From the NCBI GenBank assembly GCA_964247385.1, contig CAXTUB010000012.1:19913-83912 (forward strand): a DNA stretch of 64,000 bases, read 5' to 3'. Positions 52,058 through 60,289 of this stretch are shown piece by piece; position 1 is the stretch's first letter; every line of letters begins with the position of its first letter. A program made the translations under genes and the position numbers. The DNA is from TMP-86 sp964247385 (GTDB lineage Bacteria; Pseudomonadota; Gammaproteobacteria; Steroidobacterales; Steroidobacteraceae). Below the pieces are notes generated by a model. It had not been told where the DNA came from. It saw nothing but the letters and a program-made list of their open reading frames with translations, and made no database searches.

Positions 52058-52906
52058 TCAGGCCCACTCGAAGCGCATCGACAAATCGACGGCTTTCACG
52101 TCCTTGGTGAGTGAGCCCACGGAAATGAAGTCGACACCGGTGTCGGCGATGCGCCGCACGTTCTCGAGGGTGACTCCGCCGGACGCTTCGAGAGCGAGCG
52201 GACGGCCTGCGTCACGATTGATGGCGACTGCGCGGCGCAAATTGTCCAGCGAGAAATTATCCAGCAGCACGAATTCGACTCGCGTGGAGATGCTCTCATT
52301 CAGCTGCTCGATGTTTTCTACTTCCACTTGAATTTTCGCCTGCGGGTGCAGGAACTGCGCGCGCTCCACCGCGGCACGGAGCGATCCCGCGGCGGCAATA
52401 TGATTTTCCTTGATGAGCACGGCGTCGTACAAACCCAAGCGGTGATTCGTCGCGCCGCCGACTCGCGCCGCGTACTTCTGCGCGGTGCGCAATCCCGGCA
52501 GCGTCTTGCGGGTATCGAGAATCTTGCAATTCGTGCCGTCAATTGCGTTGACGAAGCGGCGCGTGACGGTTGCAGCGGCGGACAGTGTCTGCAAAAAATT
52601 GAGCGCCGTGCGCTCGGCGGTCAGCAAAGCTCGCGCTGCGCCGTGTGCTTCGAAGACAACGTCGTTGGCCTGCGCCTCGTGACCTTCCCGAACGTGCCAT
52701 GTGATTCGCGTGGCGGAGTCGAGACTCTGAAAGCACGCATCGACCCACGGCGCGCCGCAGATCACCGCGCGCTCGCGAACGATGACTCGAGCCGCGCCCC
52801 GCTGATCGGCCGGAATGAGCTCGGCAGTTAGATCGCCGGTGCCGATGTCCTCGATCAAGGCGCGCTCGACCTGAGAGCGCAGGTCGGAAGGCGGTGAGAA
52901 GCTCAG
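52058..52906 (-). CDS. nadC: quinolinate phosphoribosyltransferase (NadC)
   Basis: NAD biosynthesis enzyme converting quinolinate to nicotinate mononucleotide. D-I-G-T-G-D-L-T, E-R-T-A-L-N-F-L-Q, the basic T-R-K-T-L-P-G-L-R, H-R-L-G-L-Y-D-A-V-L-I-K-E-N-H and S-G-G-V are all in place. The family N-terminus (S-F-S-P-P-S-D-L-R-S-Q-V-E-R-A-L) is encoded but has no ATG, GTG or TTG in front of it; CTG 52906 would fit. The first conventional start, TTG 52858, would remove about 16 residues of the N-terminal helix. The start is therefore unresolved. Confidence 0.9.
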   Translation of the reverse strand: MSFSPPSDLRSQVERALIEDIGTGDLTAELIPADQRGAARVIVRERAVICGAPWVDACFQSLDSATRITWHVREGHEAQANDVVFEAHGAARALLTAERTALNFLQTLSAAATVTRRFVNAIDGTNCKILDTRKTLPGLRTAQKYAARVGGATNHRLGLYDAVLIKENHIAAAGSLRAAVERAQFLHPQAKIQVEVENIEQLNESISTRVEFVLLDNFSLDNLRRAVAINRDAGRPLALEASGGVTLENVRRIADTGVDFISVGSLTKDVKAVDLSMRFEWA

Positions 52907-52981
52907 ACGCTCAACTCCACTGCGACCCGAGCGGCCGTTGAGCGCGAGCGGCCCAGTTGAAGCGGGCTAAGATCGCTGCGA

Positions 52982-53072
52982 AGGCCGGTAATGCTAGTTT
53001 CGAGGCCGGTAATACTAGTTTCGAGCGATATACCGTAGCTAGAACAGCATGTACCGTGGCTAGAACGGTAAG
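52982..53072. repeat. heptamer-phased 21-bp tandem repeats
   Basis: Two 21-bp units AGGCCGGTAATRCTAGTTTCG at 52982 and 53003, then one bridging heptamer, then two other 21-bp units beginning TACCGTRGCTAGAAC at 53031 and 53052. The whole 91 bp keeps a 7-bp phase. It runs over the 3' end of the PuuD-like gene, which stops at 53060. Compare the 23252-23314 array. Confidence 0.65.
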
Positions 53073-53662
53073 CCGTGCGATGGCCCGATCATGCACATGA
53101 GCATGGGGATCGAAAGTAGGAAATTCGTTCGCGAAGCAAGCGTTGCCACTTTGCGCGCCTTGGCTTTTTCCTCATCGGTCGCGGGCTTGATGCCCAGGAT
53201 TTTTTTCTGATTCGGCCAGATCAACCCCCATACATTGAATAGCATGATGGTGCCGAGCCACGCGCCGATGCCGATCACCAACAAGGATTCATTGACCGGG
53301 GTCTCGCCCAAACCCAGTGTGAACGCGCCGGTGAAGCGCCCGCTGCGGGCGAGAAGCCATGCGCCGGCGAGCCACGTCCCGAGCGCTGACCAACGGAACC
53401 ACAGCAGCGCGCGCGGCGCGATGTATTTCATGACCCCGGCGCCGCCGGGACCGCCCTTGTCGGCAGTGGCGGCAGCAAGCCCCGGAATTTGCACCGCATT
53501 GAAATAATACAAAAGGCCGATCCAGAAAATTCCGAACACGACGTGCAGCCAACGCGCAAAGGCCAGCTCATTGAATGCGAAACCGCCGATGAATGCTGCA
53601 ATAAGAACAGCGGCCGCGGTGCCGATTATGAGCGGCCATTTGACGGTCATCAGCAGATTCAT
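53060..53662 (-). CDS. PuuD-like membrane protein without cytochrome domain
   Basis: 200-residue membrane protein resembling the N-terminal transmembrane domain of urate hydroxylase PuuD: about five helices with R-W-L-H-V-V-F-G-I-F-W-I-G near residue 38, W-F-R-W-S-A-L and F-N-V-W-G-L-I-W-P-N-Q-K-K. Full PuuD carries a C-terminal cytochrome c domain that is missing here, so urate oxidation is unproven. No purine genes are nearby. Its tail overlaps the 21-bp repeats. Confidence 0.75.
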   Translation of the reverse strand: MNLLMTVKWPLIIGTAAAVLIAAFIGGFAFNELAFARWLHVVFGIFWIGLLYYFNAVQIPGLAAATADKGGPGGAGVMKYIAPRALLWFRWSALGTWLAGAWLLARSGRFTGAFTLGLGETPVNESLLVIGIGAWLGTIMLFNVWGLIWPNQKKILGIKPATDEEKAKARKVATLASRTNFLLSIPMLMCMIGPSHGLPF

Positions 53663-53740
53663 GCTTGTAATTCCTTGGAATGCCGCACGTTGCGTGCAGG
53701 TGCACTGGAAGAATAAGGGACTACCCCCAATAATTCAACG

Positions 53741-53944
53741 ATGCCCGAAGCCTCGCCCACCTCGCCTTGTATCAACATTTGCGCGCTCGACGAGCAGGGA
53801 TATTGCCTCGGATGTTACCGAACGCTCGATGAGATCGCAGGCTGGAGCCGGCTCAGCGCGAGCGCGCAATGGGAAATCGTGCGCGCGCTTCCCTCTCGCG
53901 CCGCAATGCAGGAGAATCGACATCTCACCGGAGAAAACTCATGA
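53741..53944 (+). CDS. DUF1289 family protein
   Basis: 67-residue protein of the DUF1289 family. The conserved S-P-C-I-N-I-C-A-L-D-E-Q-G-Y-C-L-G-C-Y-R-T-L-D-E-I supplies four cysteines for a likely metal site, followed by W-S-R-L-S. Function is unknown. Its TGA overlaps the grxD ATG (ATGA), so they are coupled. Confidence 0.85.
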   Translation: MPEASPTSPCINICALDEQGYCLGCYRTLDEIAGWSRLSASAQWEIVRALPSRAAMQENRHLTGENS

Positions 53945-54258
53945 CCGCCGTTGAACGTATCAAGAGCCAATTGGCTGCTCATCCCGTGTTGCTCTATATG
54001 AAAGGCACGCCGGATTTTCCACAATGCGGATTTTCCGCGCAGACGGTTGGCGCCCTCAAAGCGTGCAAAGCGAAGTTTGCGCACATCAACATCTTCGAAG
54101 ACCCGGAAGTGCGTGACGCGCTGAAGAGCTATTCGAATTGGCCGACGTTTCCTCAGCTCTATGTTAACGGTGAGCTGATCGGAGGCTGTGACATCGCGAT
54201 GGAAATGTATCAATCGGGCGAGCTGAAAAATCTTTTGGCGGAGGCGGGCGCCGTCTAG
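53941..54258 (+). CDS. grxD: monothiol glutaredoxin Grx4 family
   Basis: 105-residue monothiol glutaredoxin. The active site C-G-F-S lies in F-P-Q-C-G-F-S-A-Q near residue 30, after L-L-Y-M-K-G-T-P, and W-P-T-F-P-Q-L-Y-V-N-G-E-L-I-G-G-C-D binds glutathione. Such proteins carry [2Fe-2S] clusters between assembly and target proteins. ATG 53941 is chosen; the frame extends back to 53869 inside the DUF1289 gene. Confidence 0.95.
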   Translation: MTAVERIKSQLAAHPVLLYMKGTPDFPQCGFSAQTVGALKACKAKFAHINIFEDPEVRDALKSYSNWPTFPQLYVNGELIGGCDIAMEMYQSGELKNLLAEAGAV

Positions 54259-54300
54259 CGAGCTGGGCGCGCCCAGCGAGCCGCTCGCCGTCTAGCGAGC
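54250..54300. repeat. short repeats and 16-bp palindrome between grxD and rnt
   Basis: GCCGTCTAGCGAGC occurs at 54250-54263 and again at 54287-54300, each spanning a gene end. Between them is the perfect palindrome GCTGGGCGCGCCCAGC (54262-54277). Because grxD and rnt converge here, it may act as a shared terminator, though it lacks a T-run and a loop. Confidence 0.45.
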
Positions 54301-55002
54301 CGCGGGCGCCGGCGTAGAGTTCTCATCGCCGTCCTCCTCGGAGCGTAAATCGGATGGCATCAGCGCGCCCTCCGTACGGCGGCGGCTCGACTCAAAAATT
54401 TGCTGAAACTGGTTGCACACGGTGCAAAATAAGTCGGCGCTGCGCTCAGCGTCGTAGCTGGCCGAGTGCGCCGAGCTCGCATCCCATAGTGCGCCGCTCG
54501 CAACCAGTGCTCGCATCAATACCGTCTGTCCAAATGCCACACCGCCGAGCGTTGCCGTGTCGAACGTCGAGAACGGATGGAACGGATTACGCTTGATGTC
54601 GTTGCGCTCCACGGCCGCGGTCAGAAAATTCAGATCGAATGCCGGATTGTGACCGACGAGAATCGCGCGTTTGCACCCCGCATCGCGAATGGCGTGGCGG
54701 ATTTCGGTGAATAGCCGCTGAATCGCGTCGGTTTCGCAGATCGCGATACGCAGTGGATGAAAGGGATCGATCTTGTTGAAAGCCAAGGACGCTGGGTCGA
54801 GCCTCGAGCCTGGAAATGGCGTCACGTGATAGCGATGAGTGGCGCCGCGCGCGAGTGAGCCATCGGCACGCATCTCGATGAATGCCGCGGCGAGCTCCAG
54901 CAGCGCATCAGTTTTCGGGTTGAAGCCCCCGGCTTCAATATCCACCACCACCGGTAGAAAACCGCGGAAGCGCGTGCGCATGGAAACGGGTTGAACGGTC
55001 AT
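54292..55002 (-). CDS. rnt: ribonuclease T
   Basis: 236-residue DEDDh 3'-5' exoribonuclease that trims tRNA and other stable RNA ends. V-V-D-I-E-A-G-G-F has the first Asp/Glu pair, G-H-N-P-A-F-D-L-N-F the next Asp, and H-S-A-S-Y-D-A-E the His and last Asp. ATG 55002 matches the family N-terminus; the open frame extends to 55155 inside pyrC. It lies 23 bp after pyrC on the same strand. Confidence 0.92.
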   Translation of the reverse strand: MTVQPVSMRTRFRGFLPVVVDIEAGGFNPKTDALLELAAAFIEMRADGSLARGATHRYHVTPFPGSRLDPASLAFNKIDPFHPLRIAICETDAIQRLFTEIRHAIRDAGCKRAILVGHNPAFDLNFLTAAVERNDIKRNPFHPFSTFDTATLGGVAFGQTVLMRALVASGALWDASSAHSASYDAERSADLFCTVCNQFQQIFESSRRRTEGALMPSDLRSEEDGDENSTPAPAAR

Positions 55003-55025
55003 GGCTTGAGGTTGTGGAGCATCGA

Positions 55026-56123
55026 TTAACGCACGAATGAGCTGGGCTGCGCGGCCACCTGGCGTGCCGTCCACGCAACCGATCCGCCGGCGCGGAACGG
55101 GCGTAGATCCTCGTCGCCAAATGGCAGGCTGGGCGGAATTTCCTGCCTCTCGCATTCGAGCACGAGCTGTGCGGAATTCAATTCGAGGCCATAGAACCGA
55201 CTTCCAAAAACACTTGCAAACCCTTCAAGCCGCCGCAATTGATCCTCACGATCAAATACTTCTGCATACAGTTCCATGGCGCAGTGTGCAGTGAATATCC
55301 CAGCGCAGCCGCATGCTGCCTCCTTGGCATGCCGGGCATGCGGCGCGCTGTCGGTTCCCAAAAAAAACTTCTCGCAACCGCCGGTGGCGGCGCTGACCAG
55401 CGCGAGCCGATCGCGCTCCAGCTTCAGTAGCGGCAGACAATACAAATGCGGCTGGATCCCGCCATCGAACAACGCATTGCGATTGTGCAGCAGGTGTTGC
55501 GGCGTGATGGTGGCCGCGACGCCGGTGCGTTGCGCTTGGATGAAGTCGACGGCCCCGGCGGTCGTGACATGCTCCAACACCACCTTGAGGCCTTCAAACC
55601 GCGCGAGCAGGGGTTGAAGCGTGTCTTCGATGAACACCGCCTCTCGATCGAATACATCGATATCGGTGCGTGTCGACTCGCCGTGGATCAATAACGGCAC
55701 GCCAAGCTGCTCCATCCGCTCCAGCACCGGACCCATGCGGAGGAGGTCACGCACTCCGGCATTCGAATGAGTGGTGGCATTTGCGGGATAGAACTTTACG
55801 CCGTGAACGAGACCGGAAGCTTTTGCGCGCTCGATTTCCTGAGCCGTCGTGTGCGGTGAGAGAAACAGCGTCATGAGCGGCTGAAAACTCGAGCCCTCGG
55901 GCAGCGCGGCAAGTATTCGCTGCCGGTAAGCCAGAGCCTGTTCCGTGGTGATCACCGGCTCTCGTAGATTGGGCATGACGATGGCGCGGCCGAATTGCGC
56001 AGCCGTGTAGCCCACCACGGCCGCAAGACTCGCGCCATCACGCAGATGCACATGCAAGTCATCCGGTTGACGCAATATCAGTTTGCGCGCCGCGGTTCGA
56101 ACCAGTTGATCTTCAGCGCTCAC
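55026..56123 (-). CDS. pyrC: dihydroorotase
   Basis: 365-residue class II dihydroorotase of pyrimidine synthesis. D-D-L-H-V-H-L-R-D-G near residue 20 gives two zinc His ligands, V-K-F-Y-P-A-N-A-T-T the carbamylated Lys, L-L-I-H-G-E and L-E-H-V-T-T two more His, and G-T-D-S-A-P-H the catalytic Asp. The start is taken as GTG 56123; the frame is open far upstream into the aceE region, without family resemblance. Confidence 0.92.
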   Translation of the reverse strand: MSAEDQLVRTAARKLILRQPDDLHVHLRDGASLAAVVGYTAAQFGRAIVMPNLREPVITTEQALAYRQRILAALPEGSSFQPLMTLFLSPHTTAQEIERAKASGLVHGVKFYPANATTHSNAGVRDLLRMGPVLERMEQLGVPLLIHGESTRTDIDVFDREAVFIEDTLQPLLARFEGLKVVLEHVTTAGAVDFIQAQRTGVAATITPQHLLHNRNALFDGGIQPHLYCLPLLKLERDRLALVSAATGGCEKFFLGTDSAPHARHAKEAACGCAGIFTAHCAMELYAEVFDREDQLRRLEGFASVFGSRFYGLELNSAQLVLECERQEIPPSLPFGDEDLRPFRAGGSVAWTARQVAAQPSSFVR

Positions 56124-56222
56124 GGGGCGCGATGGTACCCCGAGCAACTGTTGTGCGCTCGTGCTCGCGCCGCAGCTTGGATTGGGAGTGAGCTCTGGGC
56201 CACGAACCCATCGAGCGCGCCG

Positions 56223-56248
56223 GTGCTGCGGCAGCACGCGGCTATAAT
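56223..56248 (+). promoter_or_regulatory. aceE promoter with upstream inverted repeat
   Basis: A consensus -10 TATAAT at 56243-56248, 29 bp before the aceE ATG. Just upstream is GTGCTGC-G-GCAGCAC (56223-56237), a perfect 7-bp inverted repeat lying where the -35 box would be; no TTGACA-like box is seen. The promoter may depend on, or be blocked by, a regulator binding there. Confidence 0.5.
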
Positions 56249-56276
56249 TGCCAATTTGCGCTACGCGAGATCCGTC

Positions 56277-58946
56277 ATGGACATGCATGCTCACTCGCCG
56301 TTCGAGGACATCGACCCTGCCGAGACGCAGGAGTGGCTCGAGTCCATCGATTCGGTGCTGCGCGCTCAGGGACCCGAGCGAGCCCATTTCATTTTGGAGA
56401 AGCTGGTCGATTTTACGCGCCGCTCCGGCACCTACCTTCCATTCAAGCCCAACACCGCCTACTTGAATACGATCGGCCGCTCTCAAGAGCCGGATTATCC
56501 GGGCGATCGCTCGCTCGAGCGGCGCATCGAGGCCTATATTCGCTGGAACGCCATGGCCATGGTGGTGCAAGCCAACCGCGCATCGAGCGAGTATGGCGGC
56601 CACATCGCAACCTACGCCTCCGCGGCGACGCTTTACGAAGTGGGGTTCAATCATTTTTGGCGGGCGCGCAGCGCCGCTCATCCAGGCGACATGATTTTCA
56701 TCCAGGGCCATTCGAGCCCCGGCATCTACGCGCGCGCTTATCTCGAAGGCCGTTTGAATGAAGATCAACTGAAGCATTTTCGGCAAGAAGTTGCGGGGAA
56801 TGGCCTGTCCTCGTATCCGCACCCGTGGCTCATGCCGACGTTTTGGCAGTTTCCGACAGTGTCCATGGGCCTTGGCGCGATGACCGCCATGTTTCAGGCG
56901 CGATTCATCCGCTACCTCGAACATCGCGGACTCACCCCGGCCTCCGATCGCAAGGTGTGGGCGTTTCTCGGCGATGGTGAAATGGATGAGCCCGAATCCA
57001 TGGGCGCGCTGACCATGCCGGTGCGCGAGAAGCTCGACAATCTCGTGTTCGTCATCAATTGCAACTTGCAGCGGCTCGACGGTCCGGTGCGCGGCAACGG
57101 CAAGGTCATTCAGGAGCTCGAAGCCGCGTTTCTCGGCGCAGGCTGGAATGTCATCAAGGTGCTGTGGGGGTCACGCTGGGATCCGTTGCTTGCTCGCGAT
57201 TCGAAAGGCTTGCTCAAGCGCGTCATGGAAGAGTGCGTGGACGGTGAATATCAGAATTTCAAATCCAAGGGCGGCGCATACACGCGCGAGCATTTTTTCG
57301 GCAAGTATCCCGAGCTCAAGGCCATGGTCGCGAACATGTCGGATGAAGAAATCTGGCACTTGAACCGCGGCGGCCATGATGCGCAGAAAGTGTTCGCGGC
57401 ATACCAAGCGGCCATGGAAAACAAGGGCACGCCTACCGTCATTCTTGCGAAGACCGTGAAGGGTTTCGGCATGGGGAAGGGCGGTGAGGGCGTCAACAGC
57501 ACGCATCAACAGAAGAAGTTGAATGATGAGGCGCTGCGGGAGTTTCGCGATCGCTTCAACATGCAAATCTCGGACGCAGACATTGCTGGCTTGCCGTTTC
57601 GCAAGCCCGCCGAAGAGAGCGAGGAAATGCGCTATCTGCATGAGCGGCGCAAGGCACTCGGCGGATATCTGCCCACGCGCCAGACCGAAGCGCTGCAGCT
57701 CCCCGTGCCGCCGCTCGATGCGTTCTCGTCCCTCCTCGAAGGAACGGCCGAGCGCGAGATTTCCACCACCATGGCGCTGGTGCGCATTCTCGGAATTTTG
57801 CTCAAGGATCAGGGGATGGGCAAACACGTGGTCCCCATCGTGCCCGATGAGGCGCGCACTTTCGGCATGGAAGGCATGTTCCGCCAGGTCGGCATCTACT
57901 CATCGGTCGGGCAGCTCTACACCCCGCAAGATTCGCAAGAGCTCATGTTCTACCGCGAGGACAAGAAAGGTCAGATTTTGGAGGAGGGCATCAACGAGGC
58001 GGGTGCGCTGTGCTCTTGGATTGCCGCGGCGACCTCGTATTCGAATCACGGCGTCAGTATGATTCCGTTTTTCATCTACTACTCCATGTTTGGTTTTCAG
58101 CGCGTCGGGGATTTCATTTGGGCGGCGGGGGACAGCCGCGCGCGCGGGTTCTTGATCGGCGGCACGGCGGGGCGCACGACATTGGCGGGAGAAGGCTTGC
58201 AGCATCAAGACGGGCACAGCCATTTGCTCGCCTCCACCGTGCCGAATTGCGTTTCGTACGACCCGGCGTTTGCTTACGAGCTCGCCGTCATCGTGCAAGA
58301 AGGGCTGCGCCGCATGTTGGCGGAACGCGAAAGTGTCTTCTATTACATCACGTGCATGAATGAAAACTACGCTCACCCGCCGATGCCGCCGGACTCGCAG
58401 CGCGGCATCTTGCGCGGCTTGTATCTCTACGCGCGAGGCGGCAAGCACCGTTTGCGTGTTGCCCTGTTGGGGGCCGGCGCAATTCTGCGTGAGGCCATCG
58501 CTGCCGCCGCGATCCTGGAAGGGGAATTCGCGGTGTCGGCCGATGTGTATTCGGTGACGAGCTTCAACGAGCTGCGTCGCGATGCGCTCGAAGCCGAGCG
58601 ATGGAATCTGCTGCACCCCGGCGAACAGCCGCGCATCCCATACGTTCGACAAAGCCTGGCCGATCATCCCGGCCCGTTCATTGCGGCAACCGACTACATG
58701 AAGGTCCTTCCCGATCAAATCCGGCAGTGGGTCCCCGGCGACTACGCCGTGCTCGGCACCGATGGCTTCGGGCGCAGCGACTCGCGCCAGCAATTACGTC
58801 AATTTTTCGAAATCGACCGGCACTACATCGTCGTCGCGGCGCTGCGCGCGTTGTCGAGCCAAGGGCGGGTGGACGCTGCGAAGGTGCAGGACGCCATGCA
58901 GAAGTTTGGTATCGATGCCGACAAGCCCGATCCAGTTAAGATCTAA
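56277..58946 (+). CDS. aceE: pyruvate dehydrogenase E1 component (homodimeric)
   Basis: 889-residue main PDH E1, decarboxylating pyruvate and passing the acetyl group to E2. F-I-Q-G-H-S-S-P-G is near 141-149, the ThDP motif G-D-G-E-M-D-E-P-E at about 232 and N-C-N-L-Q-R-L-D-G-P at about 261. ATG 56277 is chosen from family length; the frame runs back 94 codons over pyrC. It heads aceE-aceF-lpdA, with a 2-bp gap to aceF. A paralogue lies at 1525-4206. Confidence 0.97.
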   Translation: MDMHAHSPFEDIDPAETQEWLESIDSVLRAQGPERAHFILEKLVDFTRRSGTYLPFKPNTAYLNTIGRSQEPDYPGDRSLERRIEAYIRWNAMAMVVQANRASSEYGGHIATYASAATLYEVGFNHFWRARSAAHPGDMIFIQGHSSPGIYARAYLEGRLNEDQLKHFRQEVAGNGLSSYPHPWLMPTFWQFPTVSMGLGAMTAMFQARFIRYLEHRGLTPASDRKVWAFLGDGEMDEPESMGALTMPVREKLDNLVFVINCNLQRLDGPVRGNGKVIQELEAAFLGAGWNVIKVLWGSRWDPLLARDSKGLLKRVMEECVDGEYQNFKSKGGAYTREHFFGKYPELKAMVANMSDEEIWHLNRGGHDAQKVFAAYQAAMENKGTPTVILAKTVKGFGMGKGGEGVNSTHQQKKLNDEALREFRDRFNMQISDADIAGLPFRKPAEESEEMRYLHERRKALGGYLPTRQTEALQLPVPPLDAFSSLLEGTAEREISTTMALVRILGILLKDQGMGKHVVPIVPDEARTFGMEGMFRQVGIYSSVGQLYTPQDSQELMFYREDKKGQILEEGINEAGALCSWIAAATSYSNHGVSMIPFFIYYSMFGFQRVGDFIWAAGDSRARGFLIGGTAGRTTLAGEGLQHQDGHSHLLASTVPNCVSYDPAFAYELAVIVQEGLRRMLAERESVFYYITCMNENYAHPPMPPDSQRGILRGLYLYARGGKHRLRVALLGAGAILREAIAAAAILEGEFAVSADVYSVTSFNELRRDALEAERWNLLHPGEQPRIPYVRQSLADHPGPFIAATDYMKVLPDQIRQWVPGDYAVLGTDGFGRSDSRQQLRQFFEIDRHYIVVAALRALSSQGRVDAAKVQDAMQKFGIDADKPDPVKI

Positions 58947-58948
58947 GA

Positions 58949-60289
58949 ATGTCTGATTCAATCGAGATCAAGGTGCCGGACATTGGCGGCTTCAACGACG
59001 TTGCCGTCATCGACGTGCTGGTGTCCGATGGTCAGGAGATCGAGAAAGACACACCGCTGATCACTCTCGAAACAGAGAAGGCGGCGATGGACGTGCCTGC
59101 ACCGCAAGCCGGCAAAGTCGCGCAAGTGAAATTGAAGCAGGGCGACAAGGTGTCGCAGGGCTCGGTCATTTTGACTCTGGAAGCTGCGGTTGCCGCAGCC
59201 GGAACCGGAACGGCAGCCGCAACCTCGGACTCGAGCGAGCCGAGGGCGGCGTTGACCGATCAAGCCAAGCCAGATCGAGCGGCTGCACATCCGGCTGAGC
59301 CACCGGTGCGCATAGAGGCGCCCGCGCCGCCGCGGGACGCCGCGCCCCCCAAGCAAAGTGAAGCGGCTGATTTCTCGCAAGCGTATGCGAGCCCTTCGGT
59401 GCGAAAGTTCGCGCGCGAGTTGGGCGCTGATCTGAATCAAGTCAAAGGCAGCGCAAGAAAAGGGCGGATCACGCACGAGGACGTCAAGGCGTACGTCAAA
59501 CAGCTGCTCGAGTCATCGCGCGAAGCGCCGAGTGATTCGAGGGCGCCGCGCGGCGGTGCATTCCCGCAAGTCCAACGAGTGGATTTCGCGGCGTTCGGCG
59601 CCGTGCAGATCAAGCCTCTGACGCGCATTCAAAAAATTTCGGGCGCTCGATTGCATGCGAGTTGGGTCAACCTGCCGCATGTAACTCAGTATGAAAACGC
59701 CGACATCACCGATTTGGAGATCGTGCGCAACGCGCTCAAGACCAAGTCGACGCTCGAAGGGGTCAAGCTCACGCCGCTCGCGTTCTTCATCAAGGCGAGT
59801 TTTCTTGCGCTGAAGGAATTTCCGCGCTTCAACTCTTCGCTCGATCCGGGCGGAGAAAATCTCGTGCTGAAACAGTATTACAACTTGGGTTTCGCCGCGG
59901 ACACGCCGCTAGGGCTGCTCGTGCCTGTGATTCGAAAAGTGGATGAGCTCAGCTTGTTTGATATTGCGCGCAGCTTGAGTGAGCTGTCCGCCAAGGCCCG
60001 GGCCGGCAAGCTTTCGCTCGACGACATGAGCGGTGGGACCTTCACCGTGTCGAGCTTGGGCGGAATCGGCGGTACGGCCTTTACACCCATCATCAATGCG
60101 CCCGAGGTGGCCATCCTCGGCATCTCCCGCGCCGAGCAACGGCCTGTGCTGCAAAACGGTGGGTTCGTGCCGCGGCTCATCGTCCCGCTGTCGCTGTCAT
60201 ACGATCATCGCGTCATCGACGGAGCCGAAGCCGCGAGATTCATCGTGTTTCTGAGCGAAACCTTGGCCGATGTGAAGGCGCTCATGTGA
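58949..60289 (+). CDS. aceF: pyruvate dehydrogenase E2 (dihydrolipoamide acetyltransferase)
   Basis: 446-residue E2 with a single lipoyl domain (E-T-E-K-A-A-M, lipoyl Lys near 45), an Ala/Pro linker, a peripheral-subunit-binding domain (A-S-P-S-V-R-K-F-A-R-E-L-G, ~150-190) and the acyltransferase core ending in the active-site D-H-R-V-I-D-G. Many gammaproteobacterial AceF proteins carry two or three lipoyl domains; here one sits on E2 and another on E3. It overlaps lpdA by GTGA. Confidence 0.95.
   Translation: MSDSIEIKVPDIGGFNDVAVIDVLVSDGQEIEKDTPLITLETEKAAMDVPAPQAGKVAQVKLKQGDKVSQGSVILTLEAAVAAAGTGTAAATSDSSEPRAALTDQAKPDRAAAHPAEPPVRIEAPAPPRDAAPPKQSEAADFSQAYASPSVRKFARELGADLNQVKGSARKGRITHEDVKAYVKQLLESSREAPSDSRAPRGGAFPQVQRVDFAAFGAVQIKPLTRIQKISGARLHASWVNLPHVTQYENADITDLEIVRNALKTKSTLEGVKLTPLAFFIKASFLALKEFPRFNSSLDPGGENLVLKQYYNLGFAADTPLGLLVPVIRKVDELSLFDIARSLSELSAKARAGKLSLDDMSGGTFTVSSLGGIGGTAFTPIINAPEVAILGISRAEQRPVLQNGGFVPRLIVPLSLSYDHRVIDGAEAARFIVFLSETLADVKALM

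Noticed and set aside
55026..56924. pyrC read as a 632-residue protein
   Set aside because: The extra ~270 residues run antisense to aceE and have no dihydroorotase resemblance; GTG 56123 gives normal length.
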